Assembly: GCA_035626515.1 (NCBI GenBank)
Contig: DASPNM010000019.1
Span: 356,447-420,446, forward strand
Reading direction: 5' to 3'
Length of the DNA stretch: 64,000 nt
Origin: DASPNM01 sp035626515
GTDB lineage: Bacteria; Bacteroidota; Bacteroidia; Chitinophagales; Chitinophagaceae
Shown here: piece by piece, positions 17,874-27,707 of the stretch
Layout of the letters: each line of letters starts with the position of its first letter
Numbering within the stretch: position 1 is the stretch's first letter
Notes under the pieces: generated by a model
Seen by the model: the letters and a program-made list of their open reading frames with translations, nothing else
The model's database searches: none
What the model was told of the DNA's origin: nothing
Position numbers and translations under genes: made by a program

Positions 17874-19376
17874 TCAGGGATTATCCCAGAACACCCGATC
17901 CTGCAGGTTCACATTTTTCTGCGGGGGATGGTTCGGGTTCAGATCGATCTCCGACTGCGGGTAAAACAGCGACCTCGGCACGTTCGTCACAGATGCGAGC
18001 CGGTTCGTCGGCGGTGTCAGCACCGGGTAACCAGTCCTTCTCCAGTCGGTCCAGGATTCCAGCGGCACTCCGAACATCGCGATGTATTTCTCTTCGATGA
18101 TCTGACGGAGTTTGTCGGCGTTTGTCCCGGTGAGAGTTCCGTTTGCAGCCAAATAGGTGGTGATGTTTGCGGGCAAGACGCCTGCTTCCTGCATCGAAGC
18201 GGTTATCCCTGCCGTGAAAAACGCCTGGGGATCGCCCGGGGCGCCCATGAGAGCCGCCTCTGCGCGAATGAAATTGTATTCCGCGAAGGTCATCATTCTC
18301 TGCGGTGCATCACCGGCGTAGGTGAACGGCGGAACAGTTCCGGCGATCACTGCGCCGCGCAGGAAGGTATGGATCCGGCTGTAGTTATTGTTCGCGGCAG
18401 TGGGCGGGTTTGCGGCCGAAACACCCACGTAGTTCCCCGAGCCGAATGGGAAGTCGGTAAAGTAAAACGGGCGTCGCGGGTCACTCCGCGCATTCATCAT
18501 GCTGACCAGCTGCTGGTCGGCGTAGATGTAACCAGGACGGTTTCTTTCAAAAGTTTCGATCCCGTTGCGTTGGTTGGGTGAGTTGAAGAACGGGTGCGAA
18601 AAATTATCGGCGTTCGATGCCAGGAAAGAAATACCAGGCGTATTCACCAGCGCGGTTATTTGCGATACCGCGAACGATGGATTCAGCTTGCTGTAGTGCA
18701 GCAACAGTCGAAGCCGCAACGTATTGGCAGCCTTTATCCAGAGCGGACGCGAAACCGTGGTGAACGTCGCACTCGAATAGATCGTCGAGTTTGTCCCGGG
18801 CGATAGTGTGCTTGCAGAAGCATTCAGGTCATTAACCGCTTCTGTGAGCAGCGTGATCAGCTTGGGATAGATCGTGGAAGCGTCGTCATAGCGTGGCGCC
18901 GTGTTTGCGTCCAGCTTAAGCGCTTCCGTATAAGGCACATTCCCCCAGGTGTCCACAATTTTATGGAACTGGTAGGCCTTGAGGATCTTCGCGACGCCCA
19001 CGTAGTGCGGACTGCCGGCGGCAGAAGCCTGCTTGATCACCAGCTCCAGGTCACTCAGGGAGTTGGCGTACATCTGGGCCCAAACGTTATTCTGATCGCT
19101 CCCCGTGATGTTGTAGCGCGAATAATCATATGTCTGGTTTGGCTGCGAAGCCAGTCCGGACATCCGCTGCATGATCAGCTCCGAATAGCGAAACAGGTCA
19201 CTGCCGCTTTCGAAACCGATCCCCACCTGGGCTGACGTCAGGAGCTGGGGATAAACGTTGTTATTCGACGCAGGAAGCCGGTCCGGGTCGTAGTTTATAT
19301 CCAGCTGGCGCTTGCAGGAGCTGATGGCCACGAAGCCGGCAAGCACAAGCAATATTCTCGAATTTGTGAGTTTCAT
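17874..19376 (-). CDS. SusD/RagB-family nutrient-binding lipoprotein (pair 1)
   Basis: 500 residues with a lipoprotein signal (VAISSC, Cys21). This is a surface-exposed substrate-binding lid that works with its SusC partner. The sequence fits the SusD-like superfamily, probably the second SusD subgroup: Y-P-Q-L-L-T-S-A-Q near the N-terminus, DTWGNVPYTEA, an IKAANTLRLRLLLHYSK tetratricopeptide-like helix pair, and a C-terminal EEKYIAMFGVPLESWTDWRRTGYP motif. Many members of this group bind peptides or non-glycan substrates, but the ligand here cannot be read. It follows SusC1 by 20 bases and ends at the bidirectional terminator. Confidence 0.93.
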   Translation of the reverse strand: MKLTNSRILLVLAGFVAISSCKRQLDINYDPDRLPASNNNVYPQLLTSAQVGIGFESGSDLFRYSELIMQRMSGLASQPNQTYDYSRYNITGSDQNNVWAQMYANSLSDLELVIKQASAAGSPHYVGVAKILKAYQFHKIVDTWGNVPYTEALKLDANTAPRYDDASTIYPKLITLLTEAVNDLNASASTLSPGTNSTIYSSATFTTVSRPLWIKAANTLRLRLLLHYSKLNPSFAVSQITALVNTPGISFLASNADNFSHPFFNSPNQRNGIETFERNRPGYIYADQQLVSMMNARSDPRRPFYFTDFPFGSGNYVGVSAANPPTAANNNYSRIHTFLRGAVIAGTVPPFTYAGDAPQRMMTFAEYNFIRAEAALMGAPGDPQAFFTAGITASMQEAGVLPANITTYLAANGTLTGTNADKLRQIIEEKYIAMFGVPLESWTDWRRTGYPVLTPPTNRLASVTNVPRSLFYPQSEIDLNPNHPPQKNVNLQDRVFWDNP

Positions 19377-19396
19377 ATCAATGAAAATTTACATTA

Positions 19397-22300
19397 TTAA
19401 AAGGTTAGTTTCAGTGCTACACCCACGTTGCGGGTTTGCGGAAGCGCGTTGAACTCCAGGCCCTGAGCATTGCTGATGCCCAGCACGCTCTGTTCCGGAT
19501 CCAGATGTGGATAGTCGGGTGCGTGCAGGAAAAGGTTGCGTCCGAATACAGACAAATCAGCAGCGCTGAAGGGGGTCCTGTTCAGGAAAGAGGCAGGCAG
19601 CGTATAGGTGGCGGAGGCTTCGCGTACACGGAACCAGGTAGTTCCGTAGATAAAACCTTCAGCGGCCACATATTTTCCGTTGTTGCCCCAATACTGCTCT
19701 GCGGAAACCATGATGGTATTCGGTGAGCCGTTCACGGTGCCCTCGAAACGATACGGACGCTGCAGCACGTTGTTTTGATCGTAACGCGGGAACTCTGCGG
19801 TTTCCCGGGCCACGCCGTTCCGTTGCAGGTCGGCGATGTTGCGGCTGTAGATCTGGCCGCCTTTCCGGTACTCGAGCAGGAAGGAAAGGCTGATCGCTCT
19901 GTATGTAAGCGTGTTGGTCAGGCCTCCCAGCCATTTCGGGTTCGGGTTTCCGATGTTCTGCACACCCGATGTTGCCTGCGGCAGGCCGGCGGCAGTGAGT
20001 ATCAGTTGGCCTTTGGCGTCGCGCAGGTAGGCGTTTCCGTAGATCTGGCCATATTCTTCTCCTTCAACCAGGCGGATGTTCGGTGTTACGAAACCGCCCA
20101 GGAAAATATTGGTTACGCCGGTCTCCAATTTGTCCACCCGGCTCTTGAATTGTGTATAGCTCGCGTTGATATTCCAGGTGAACGATTTCCCTTTCACCGG
20201 CCACAAATTCAGCGAGAGCTCGTTTCCGCTGTTGGACAGATTGCCGGAATTCTTCACCACAGCGGTGATGCCGGCAGTGGGAGAAACAGGCACGGAGAAG
20301 ATCAGCTTGCTGGAACGCTGCCAGTAGCGTGTGTATTCGATATTCACACGGCCTTTGAAGAAGCCAAGTTCGAACGCTACTTCCCGGTTCGTTGTGAACT
20401 CAGGTCCCAATCCCGCATTTCCGGCTGCATTGCTCAGCGCGAATCCCTGAATGCCATTGAAGGGGAAGGTGATTCCCGGTCCGAATCCATCGGCCACACC
20501 GGCACCACCGAAATACGAGTCGGTCGAATAAACAAAATCAGTTCCGGCCTTACCGACCTTTGCGGCATTCCCCCTGATTTTGAGGTTGTCCACCACACGG
20601 CCCCGCAACCCGGGGAAGAGCTCCGTGAAGTTGACAGATCCTCCGATACCGTGATACAGGTAAGAGTTGTTGCCGATCTTAAACGTCGAAGACCAGTCAT
20701 TGCGCAGTGTGACATTCGCGCTCAGAATGCTCTTATAATTCAATGTGAAATCCCCGTAGAGTCCCACCAGCCGCACCTTGCTCGATCCTGCAGCGGGCGC
20801 GGGAGTGAACGTGGTTGTGTTGCTCAGGGCTTCGAAATCGCGTACGATAATCCCTTTTCCATTCAGGGTGGCTGCATTGCTGTAAATCTGTGTATAATCA
20901 ACACCGACAACGGCCACACCGCTGAAGCTCTTTACCCGCTTCTGCGCGGTAAAGTAACCGTTCGAGTTGAGGCTGCGGAAATTGTTCCTGTTCTCTACAA
21001 TTCCTCCAATACCGCCGGCGGCAGTGTTTGCCTGTCCCCGCGCCCCGACCTGATCATATCCGTGGCGAAATACGGAGAACACATCCGTTCCGATCCGGTA
21101 GTCGGCCTGCAGCCATTTGGTGAGCTTGAAATTGAAAGAAGCGTTCCCGATAAAGCGATTGATCTCGTCGTTGAAGCGGTTATGCTTGATGGTCCAGTAC
21201 GGGTTATCGTCGATCCCGGCCACCAGGTTCAGGTAGGTCTGGTTGCCCGCAGCGTCTTCAAACGGCAGTCCCGTCAGATCGTAACTGCGCGGGAGAAACC
21301 ATCCGCGGAAAAGCGGGTTGCTGAGCTGGTTGCCCTGCTGTGTCCGCTTCGAAAAGTTGTTGGTATAGTTGCCGCTCACGCTCACTGTCAGGTAATTATT
21401 TACTTTGGAACTCACATTCAGGGAGAGGTTGTGGCGGTTGAGCAGGTTGTTGTTCAAGACCCCTGCGTTGCGCAGGTAACCATAAGAGAAACGGAAGGTA
21501 TTTCTGTCCGTGCCCCCCTGGAAGGAAACATTGTTCTGCCAGTTGTACCCGTTCCGGAAAATATCCCGCACGTTATTCGGATAAGCTTTCAAGATTTCCG
21601 TGCGGTCGTTCAGCTTGGTCCAGGGATTGAACGCGTTGGTAACGGTCTGTCCAACGATCCTCGGTCCCCAGGACTGCTGCGTGGTCGCGGAAAAGTTTCC
21701 ACCGGTACCCTGCGCGTATTCGTTCTGGTATTCCGGGAAGCGGTTCACGGTTTCCACCTGGTAGCTCGTAGAGTAGGTAATGGCCGATTTCGCTCCGCTC
21801 TTACCTTTTTTCGTGGTGATCAGGATCACCCCGTTCGACGCCCGCGACCCGTAGAGCACCGCAGCGGCTGCACCTTTCAGCACCGTGATGCTTTCGATGT
21901 CTTCCTGGTTGAGGTCGATCGCGCGGTTGGAGTTAGTGGGGCCGGTTTGCAGTGCATTGCCGCCGCCACTGTTATCGATGGGTACACCATCCACAACGAA
22001 CAGCGGCTGGTTGGACCCTGTAAACGTGGTAAAGCCGCGGATGATGATGCTGGAGCCCGAAAAAGACCCTCCGCTTCCCTGTACCCGCACGCCGGGGATC
22101 TTACCCGAAAGCGCGTTGGTGATGTTGGTAGTATGCGCCTGAGTAAGTTCAGTTGCGCTTAATTGCGTCAGGCTGTATCCAAGTGTCTTCTTGTCTTTGC
22201 GGATTCCAAGCGCGGTCACCACTACCTCCGACATCGTCCGGTCCTCCGCTTTCAGCGTAGCATTTACCTCGGCCGACTCGCCGATCGCGATCTCCACCGG

Positions 22301-22531
22301 GCTCATGTCGACGGCTGAAAAAACAAGCGCTCGCGCGTTCGCGGGCACCGTAAGGGTATACGTTCCGTCGGACCGGGTAATGGTACCCACCGTGGTCCCG
22401 CGCACCAGCACCGACACGTTCGCGAGTGGATTGCCTTTTTCGTCTGTCACTTTTCCGGTGACAGTGCGTTGCGCCAGTGCCTGCAAAGCAAAGAACACAA
22501 CTGCCGTTAGCAGTAAAGTCAATTTTCTCAT
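19397..22531 (-). CDS. SusC/RagA-family TonB-dependent outer-membrane transporter (pair 1)
   Basis: 1044 residues from ATG 22531. The frame continues 17 codons upstream, but MRKLTLLLTAVVFFALQALAQ is an obvious signal peptide at 22531. Domains in order: carboxypeptidase-D-like N-terminal extension (RTVTGKVTDEKGNPLANVSV), TonB-box region VVVTALGIRKDKK, plug (with VDGVPIDNSG and the SNGVILITTKKGK SusC signature near residue 210), then a ~750-residue barrel ending in a terminal aromatic (KLTF). Together with SusD1 it forms a TonB-powered import complex. No sigma/anti-sigma pair, sensor or glycoside hydrolase is adjacent. Two palindromes occur upstream. Confidence 0.95.
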   Translation of the reverse strand: MRKLTLLLTAVVFFALQALAQRTVTGKVTDEKGNPLANVSVLVRGTTVGTITRSDGTYTLTVPANARALVFSAVDMSPVEIAIGESAEVNATLKAEDRTMSEVVVTALGIRKDKKTLGYSLTQLSATELTQAHTTNITNALSGKIPGVRVQGSGGSFSGSSIIIRGFTTFTGSNQPLFVVDGVPIDNSGGGNALQTGPTNSNRAIDLNQEDIESITVLKGAAAAVLYGSRASNGVILITTKKGKSGAKSAITYSTSYQVETVNRFPEYQNEYAQGTGGNFSATTQQSWGPRIVGQTVTNAFNPWTKLNDRTEILKAYPNNVRDIFRNGYNWQNNVSFQGGTDRNTFRFSYGYLRNAGVLNNNLLNRHNLSLNVSSKVNNYLTVSVSGNYTNNFSKRTQQGNQLSNPLFRGWFLPRSYDLTGLPFEDAAGNQTYLNLVAGIDDNPYWTIKHNRFNDEINRFIGNASFNFKLTKWLQADYRIGTDVFSVFRHGYDQVGARGQANTAAGGIGGIVENRNNFRSLNSNGYFTAQKRVKSFSGVAVVGVDYTQIYSNAATLNGKGIIVRDFEALSNTTTFTPAPAAGSSKVRLVGLYGDFTLNYKSILSANVTLRNDWSSTFKIGNNSYLYHGIGGSVNFTELFPGLRGRVVDNLKIRGNAAKVGKAGTDFVYSTDSYFGGAGVADGFGPGITFPFNGIQGFALSNAAGNAGLGPEFTTNREVAFELGFFKGRVNIEYTRYWQRSSKLIFSVPVSPTAGITAVVKNSGNLSNSGNELSLNLWPVKGKSFTWNINASYTQFKSRVDKLETGVTNIFLGGFVTPNIRLVEGEEYGQIYGNAYLRDAKGQLILTAAGLPQATSGVQNIGNPNPKWLGGLTNTLTYRAISLSFLLEYRKGGQIYSRNIADLQRNGVARETAEFPRYDQNNVLQRPYRFEGTVNGSPNTIMVSAEQYWGNNGKYVAAEGFIYGTTWFRVREASATYTLPASFLNRTPFSAADLSVFGRNLFLHAPDYPHLDPEQSVLGISNAQGLEFNALPQTRNVGVALKLTF

Positions 22532-22574
22532 GTGCTTTTTAATTTTTAGTTGAAAAGTCCTTATGGTTTCACAG

Positions 22575-22594
22575 CAGGTCAACCAAATGACCTG
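22575..22594. promoter_or_regulatory. Palindrome upstream of susC1
   Basis: CAGGTCA-accaaa-TGACCTG, perfect 7-bp arms with a 6-base spacer, 44 bases from the susC1 ATG. Its size fits a dimeric regulator operator. No regulator is identified. Confidence 0.45.
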
Positions 22595-22640
22595 AAAAAA
22601 GTACGAAATTTTCGAAAAATGCCCCCTTTCGGGCGAAAAT

Positions 22641-22654
22641 ACCGCTTAAGCGGT
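22641..22654. promoter_or_regulatory. Second palindrome upstream of susC1
   Basis: ACCGCTTAAGCGGT is a perfect 14-base palindrome about 110 bases upstream of the susC1 start. It adjoins a near -7 box on the minus strand (TATTTTCG, one mismatch). Confidence 0.35.
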
Positions 22655-22748
22655 GAAAACTTCGCTTTTGTAAGGACATTTTTGTGCAGCTATTTGCTGC
22701 CTCTGACCATGGTTTTCCTCGTATTTGGAATTAACGCCAGATGAGATT

Positions 22749-22780
22749 AAAAAAGGTCGCCACAACGGGCGACCTTTTTT
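22749..22780 (-). terminator. Terminator after susD2
   Basis: GGTCGCC (22755-22761), loop acaacg, GGCGACC (22768-22774), flanked by six A and six T. It is symmetric but lies 20 bases past the stop of the minus-strand susD2 gene, so it closes the SusC2-SusD2 transcript and separates it from pair 1. Confidence 0.88.
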
Positions 22781-22799
22781 GAGTGCTCGGATCTTCAGA

Positions 22800-24257
22800 T
22801 CAGTTGTCAACCATCAGCGGATTGAGCGACATTTCATCAGCCGAGATCGGCCAGATGTATCCTCCGTCGCCCGGCGCCTTTGCCGGAGCGGATCCTTTGG
22901 CGGGGATCGTCTGCAGCAAGCGCATCAGATCGAAATTCCTCAAACCTTCGCCAAGGAACTCGATTCTTCTTTCCGTGAGGATGGCATTGATCAGGTCGGT
23001 TTTGGTGGCGGGAACGATGACGGTGGAGGCATCCGACCGCTGACGGACTGCATTCAGCAGCGCCACGGCCTTTGCGTTGATGCCGGCATCATTACGCGCG
23101 AGCGCTTCGGCAAGATTCAGCAGCACTTCGGAATAGCGGATCACCGGCGCCCAGTCGGTGTAGGGAGAGGGTGTGTTGAATTTGGTGTTCAGCCACGTCT
23201 TCCCGGAGATCACTGCATTGAATGTTCTTCTGCGATCCCCAGCGGTCCATCCCGTATTGCCTACAATGCCGCTCGGGTTGAGCGAGAATTCTCCCCCACC
23301 CGTAGTTCTCGACCAGTAAAAGCCAAGCTGGTTCTGAGTTCCAGGGTTGTCACCTGCGGTGCTGGTCATCGGCATCGACAGGATCGATTCCACGTGCGTG
23401 TAGGGCGCGCGGAATACGGTTACGATGTCCGGAGCCAATGCATGGGCCACTCCCGAGGTAGCGCTGAAGGGGGCCGTTGCCTGGGGTGCAATCTTATTCC
23501 CTTCAGTGATTACGTTGCCGTAGTCCTGCATCGCCAGGTACACACGGGTTTTCAACGCAATCGCCGTATTGCGGTGGGCGCGGGTTGTGTTCAGCGCAGC
23601 AGTTGCGTAATTGAGGGGAAGGTTAGCTTCAGCGTAGTTCAGGTCCGACAGAATCTGCGCGTACACTTCAGCTACGGTGCTCCGGGCCATAGGTGAGAAA
23701 CCGGAACCTTTGATGCCTGTCAGCCTCAACGGCAAACCCGGCCTGCTGCCGGCACCGTCGGCGTACGGGCGTGCATAGTGTTCGAGCAGCTTCAGGTAAG
23801 AAGCAGCACGAAGCAACCTCGCTTCCGCGACATAATTCTTGGAAAGCGCATCGCCTACGACGGTGGTTCCCTTGGCATTCATTCCGTCGATGAACAGGTT
23901 GGTGAGGTTGATCACATAGTAAGCCTGGGCCCACATGTTCTTCACGAAGTTTTGCGAAGTGCCCGTGGCATTCAGCAACCACACGTCGAACCCGGTCACA
24001 CCGTTTGTGGTTTCGTTCAGGAAATCCTCGCCGCGAATGTCGCCTGCTATCTGGGCGCGGCCTCCATAGAACGCACCGCTTTTGAATGCGGCGTAGAGTG
24101 AGTTTACCTGGTTGGCAATCCGTCCCGGCGTGTCGAAGGCCGTCGCGTCAGTGACGGAAGTTTGCGGGATGGGGGAGAGCAGCTCTCTCTTGCAGGAAGT
24201 AGAGAACAGCATCAAACCCGCCCCGAGACTGATGATGTATTTAAGATGCTTTTTCAT
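22800..24257 (-). CDS. SusD/RagB-family nutrient-binding lipoprotein (pair 2)
   Basis: 485 residues with lipobox LFSTSC (Cys22). Canonical RagB/SusD features: the N-terminal KRELLSPIPQTSVTDATAF segment, YVAEARLLRAASYLKLLEHYARPY, the AALNTTRAHRNTAIALKTRVYLAM helices, and the C-terminal block IRYSEVLLNLAEALARND plus TERRIEFLGEGLRNFDLMR, followed by the Y-I-W-P-I end typical of SusD. It follows SusC2 by 18 bases. It is not closely similar to SusD1 (different subgroup signatures), so the two pairs are not a simple recent duplication. Confidence 0.95.
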   Translation of the reverse strand: MKKHLKYIISLGAGLMLFSTSCKRELLSPIPQTSVTDATAFDTPGRIANQVNSLYAAFKSGAFYGGRAQIAGDIRGEDFLNETTNGVTGFDVWLLNATGTSQNFVKNMWAQAYYVINLTNLFIDGMNAKGTTVVGDALSKNYVAEARLLRAASYLKLLEHYARPYADGAGSRPGLPLRLTGIKGSGFSPMARSTVAEVYAQILSDLNYAEANLPLNYATAALNTTRAHRNTAIALKTRVYLAMQDYGNVITEGNKIAPQATAPFSATSGVAHALAPDIVTVFRAPYTHVESILSMPMTSTAGDNPGTQNQLGFYWSRTTGGGEFSLNPSGIVGNTGWTAGDRRRTFNAVISGKTWLNTKFNTPSPYTDWAPVIRYSEVLLNLAEALARNDAGINAKAVALLNAVRQRSDASTVIVPATKTDLINAILTERRIEFLGEGLRNFDLMRLLQTIPAKGSAPAKAPGDGGYIWPISADEMSLNPLMVDN

Positions 24258-24275
24258 TTAGTCAGGTTTTAGGGT

Positions 24276-27200
24276 TTACAGGAATGAAACATTAATCCCG
24301 ATGGTGAAACTGCGACCATTCGCAATCGTGTTCCGGTCAGTTCCCTGCGCCGTGTTAGAGTTTCCGTTCGACGAAACCTCAGGATCGGGACCGGGATAAT
24401 CGGTAAAGATTGCCAGATTCTGACCGCCAACGTAAATACGGGCAGATGCAAGTTTCGCCTTGTTTACGACTTTCGCAGGAAGATTGTAACCAAGCGATAC
24501 GTTCTTCACTTTTACGAAATCTCCCTTGAAAGCGTTGAACGACATCGGCAGCGCAGAACCGTTGGATACGTTATCCAGGTAAACCGGTTTCGGGATCGTC
24601 GCAATATCGCCCGGCTTGCTCCATGCCTTAAGTACATCTACGTGATTATTCCAGAAACGCATGTCGTGCAGGCCCGCGTTGGTGCCGTAATACACATAGA
24701 ATCCGAACTGGTAGGTGAGGAGTACGCTCAGTTCGAAATCTTTATAACGAAGCGTATTGTCGAGTCCGCCGTAAACTTTCGGAATCGTGTTTCCGTACAT
24801 AACCCCGTCCTTCGCCTGGGTCACGCCTACACCAACAGGTTGTCCCGGCTCGGAATATTGCGTGCCATCAGGGTTGGACCAGGTGAATGCGGCACCCGAC
24901 CCGGGAGGCGCATACAAAACGGGGTTGCCGGCTTTGTTGAGAAGTATTCTCCTTCCGGTAGCCGGGTCCACACCGCCGTTCCGCACGAGCCACAAGGTCC
25001 CGACGGAATGACCTACCGCGGTGCGGTGTACCGTCTCCAGTCCCGAAGTGGAAGTAAGCACTTCCGTAAGGCCGGGTGCGAGAGACGTTACTTCGTTCTT
25101 ATTCGTCGTGATATTGAGGCTGGCGGTCCAGGTGAAATCCCTTCTTCTGAACGGGAGACCGGTGATCGAAAGCTCCCATCCCTTGTTGTACATAGTTCCT
25201 ACGTTTGTGGGAATCGAATTAGGCACTCCCGTTGAAGGAGCCTGGGGCACGTTCAGGATCAGGTCCTTGATATCGTTGTAATAGCGTGCAAGCTCGATCT
25301 GAAGCCGCTCGCGGAACAAACCAATCGTGGTTCCCACGTCGATCTTCGTGCTTGTCTCCCACTGCAGGTTCGGGTTGCCCGCAAAATTGAAGATCAGGGT
25401 CGGCAATCCGCCATACAAACCAGAACCATAGGTGGAATAAATCACGTAATCTCCGATGCCCGCCGTGTTTCCTACCTTACCATAGCTTCCTCTCAGCCGG
25501 AAGTTGTTTACCCAGTTGCTTATCGAAGACTTTTCCCAGAATGCTTCTTTCGACACTTCCCAGCCGGCCGAAGCTCCCCAGAATGTTGAAGCTTTTTCCG
25601 CGAATGCAGAGTATTCGTCTTTCCTGATGTTGCCCGCCAGGAAATACTTCTTTTTGAAATCATAGTTGATACGACCGAAAGTGGAAAGAAGGTAGTTCTC
25701 GCCGTAGGCCATACCCGCCACGTTCGGCGTCACCCAGCCGGCCTGGATCACATTGAATGCAGGGTCCGAAAGCGTTTGACGGTTCACGCCAAAGCCGATG
25801 CTGGTCCTGCGATCCTGTTCCGTACCCGCCAGCGCGCTCACCGTATGATTCGTGCGGAAAGTGTAATCGAATTGGGCAGTATTCACCCAGGTCCACCTCT
25901 TGAATTTACCAAGAGAGCTGGAAGCGCTTCCATTCGGCGTGAAGCCGTCGCCATGAATCGGGGTGAGGAACGTTTCGTTGTCCACGAAGAGGTAATCAAT
26001 TCCGTAGAGGCTCTTGATCGCAAGCCACTTTACCGGTTTGATCTGTGCGTAAATATTTCCCTGGCTGTGATTGGACTCGCTGTATTGACGGTTGAGGTCC
26101 AGAATCAACGTTGGATTATAGAAACCAACGGTCACTGTGTTGTTCATCCGTCCCACTGAGTTCGCCGCCGGGTTCTCGATGTTGTAGCTCCCGTCGTTTC
26201 TGAAGGGCGCGATACTGGGGGCGTTTACCAGCACAATCCTTCCGAAGCCGCCGGTATTGAATGCTTCCCCGGGAAGGGACCCTGAGGTATTGGCTGCGAG
26301 GTTCCGCTCGTTTGAATATGAGATCTTACCTCCGATAGTGAGGAATTCATTCACGCGGCTGTCCAGGTTCAGCAGTATGTTTCTGCGGATGAAATCATTT
26401 TTCTTGACGATGCCTTCCTGGTCGGTATAACCCACCGAGAAATAATACGTGGTATTGTCGTTGCCACCGGAAATATTCAGATTGTGATCGTGGGAGAAAC
26501 CCTGCCGGTACACCTGGTCGGGCCAGTAGGTATCGATCAGTTTTCCGCTCGCGTCGGTGGCTGTTGCGAACCGGGTGTAACCGGAACCCGATGGGTTCGT
26601 AGTGTTCACGTTCGCGTTGTTGGCGGCAGCCTTATTCTTGAAATCGGTGTACTGCTGCGCGTTCAGGATCTCGGGCAGACGCGTCACTTTGCTCCAGCCC
26701 ACAGAACCATTGTAGGATACGCGCGGTTTGCCGGCCCGGCCTTTCTTCGTAGTGATGAAGACAACCCCGTTCGCAGCGCGGCTACCGTAAATAGCGGTGG
26801 CGGCTGCGTCCTTCGCAATGTCGATGCTTTCGATGTCTGCGGGGTTGATGCTTGCCAGCGCGTTGCCCGCCGATGCCGTTGAACTGAAGTCGCCGGTAGG
26901 CGTTGGTACCCCGTCTACAACAATCAGCGGATAAGAGCTAAGGGAAATCGAATTCGTTCCGCGGATCCGAAATACGGGCGGCGTATTGAGCAATCCATGC
27001 GGCACAGTGATCTGAACCCCTGTTGCACGACCCGCCAGCGCCTGTTCAAAACTTTGCACCGGTTTGTTCGCAACCAGGTTGCCCCGTACGCTGGCAATGT
27101 TGCCCGTCACCTCTCTTCGCCGTTGAGTTCCGTAGCCCGTAACCACCACCTCGGCCATTGTTTTGTCCTCGGGACGCAACGTGACCTCGACGTGGTTGTC

Positions 27201-27455
27201 ACCGCCGATCGCTGCTTCTACCGCGGCCATGTCCACAGCAGAAATGATTAGTGACCGGGCATTTGCCGGCACAGTGAAGGAAAATGTGCCGTCAATTTTC
27301 GTGACGGTCCCGGTTGTGGTTCCTTTCACGAGAACCGATGCATTGGCCACCGGGTTCCCTTTTTCATCCACCACCTTACCGGTCACGATCCGTTGCGCCA
27401 TTGCCGTGGCGGCAATGCACACAACTCCGATTAGGAGTAAGAGCAGTTTTCTCAT
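24276..27455 (-). CDS. SusC/RagA-family TonB-dependent outer-membrane transporter (pair 2)
   Basis: 1059 residues: signal peptide MRKLLLLLIGVVCIAATAMAQ, carboxypeptidase-D-like domain (RIVTGKVVDEKGNPVANASV), VVVTGYGTQRRREVTGNIAS TonB-box/plug start, VDGVPTPTGDF, the ANGVVFITTKKGRAG signature, then the barrel, ending INVSFL. Its N-terminal extension closely resembles that of SusC1 while the barrel differs, as usual when paralogues transport different substrates. It has its own 252-base upstream gap, which contains a two-part hairpin, so it probably has its own promoter. No CAZyme neighbour points to the substrate. Confidence 0.95.
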   Translation of the reverse strand: MRKLLLLLIGVVCIAATAMAQRIVTGKVVDEKGNPVANASVLVKGTTTGTVTKIDGTFSFTVPANARSLIISAVDMAAVEAAIGGDNHVEVTLRPEDKTMAEVVVTGYGTQRRREVTGNIASVRGNLVANKPVQSFEQALAGRATGVQITVPHGLLNTPPVFRIRGTNSISLSSYPLIVVDGVPTPTGDFSSTASAGNALASINPADIESIDIAKDAAATAIYGSRAANGVVFITTKKGRAGKPRVSYNGSVGWSKVTRLPEILNAQQYTDFKNKAAANNANVNTTNPSGSGYTRFATATDASGKLIDTYWPDQVYRQGFSHDHNLNISGGNDNTTYYFSVGYTDQEGIVKKNDFIRRNILLNLDSRVNEFLTIGGKISYSNERNLAANTSGSLPGEAFNTGGFGRIVLVNAPSIAPFRNDGSYNIENPAANSVGRMNNTVTVGFYNPTLILDLNRQYSESNHSQGNIYAQIKPVKWLAIKSLYGIDYLFVDNETFLTPIHGDGFTPNGSASSSLGKFKRWTWVNTAQFDYTFRTNHTVSALAGTEQDRRTSIGFGVNRQTLSDPAFNVIQAGWVTPNVAGMAYGENYLLSTFGRINYDFKKKYFLAGNIRKDEYSAFAEKASTFWGASAGWEVSKEAFWEKSSISNWVNNFRLRGSYGKVGNTAGIGDYVIYSTYGSGLYGGLPTLIFNFAGNPNLQWETSTKIDVGTTIGLFRERLQIELARYYNDIKDLILNVPQAPSTGVPNSIPTNVGTMYNKGWELSITGLPFRRRDFTWTASLNITTNKNEVTSLAPGLTEVLTSTSGLETVHRTAVGHSVGTLWLVRNGGVDPATGRRILLNKAGNPVLYAPPGSGAAFTWSNPDGTQYSEPGQPVGVGVTQAKDGVMYGNTIPKVYGGLDNTLRYKDFELSVLLTYQFGFYVYYGTNAGLHDMRFWNNHVDVLKAWSKPGDIATIPKPVYLDNVSNGSALPMSFNAFKGDFVKVKNVSLGYNLPAKVVNKAKLASARIYVGGQNLAIFTDYPGPDPEVSSNGNSNTAQGTDRNTIANGRSFTIGINVSFL

Positions 27456-27560
27456 GTGTGTGATGTTTTAGTGGTAAAATAAAAATTTACATATATCAAG
27501 TTTTAGCCAATACGTGAATCAAAGCGCAAAAAAAATCTGAGAATATGTAAAACCCTTTTT

Positions 27561-27588
27561 TCGGGAAAACTGCGCGACGCAGTCCCGA
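27561..27588. other. Two-part hairpin in the gap upstream of susC2
   Basis: The 252-base gap 27456-27707 holds no gene. Its main feature is a nested inverted repeat: outer TCGGGA/TCCCGA and inner TGCG/CGCA around a 3-base loop. Neither side has a proper T-run, so it is not a classical terminator for the RND gene. It may be an operator or leader structure. I saw no exact TAnnTTTG box for susC2. Confidence 0.35.
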
Positions 27589-27707
27589 CTGAATTTTCAT
27601 TGCTGGCAGGATAGGGCTTTACGCGATGCCTTTGATAGGATTGGAGTTGCCTGCCTTATTGACAAGCACCGGTGAGGCATAGCTGCATAAATATACAAAC
27701 GATCGGA

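Noticed and set aside
19775..22162. 795-codon open frame antisense to susC1
   Set aside because: It lies entirely opposite a recognisable SusC gene, has no family features, and reflects codon bias of the sense strand.
17874..27455. Classical polysaccharide utilisation locus
   Set aside because: SusC/SusD pairs are present, but there is no CAZyme, sulfatase or PUL regulator in the window.
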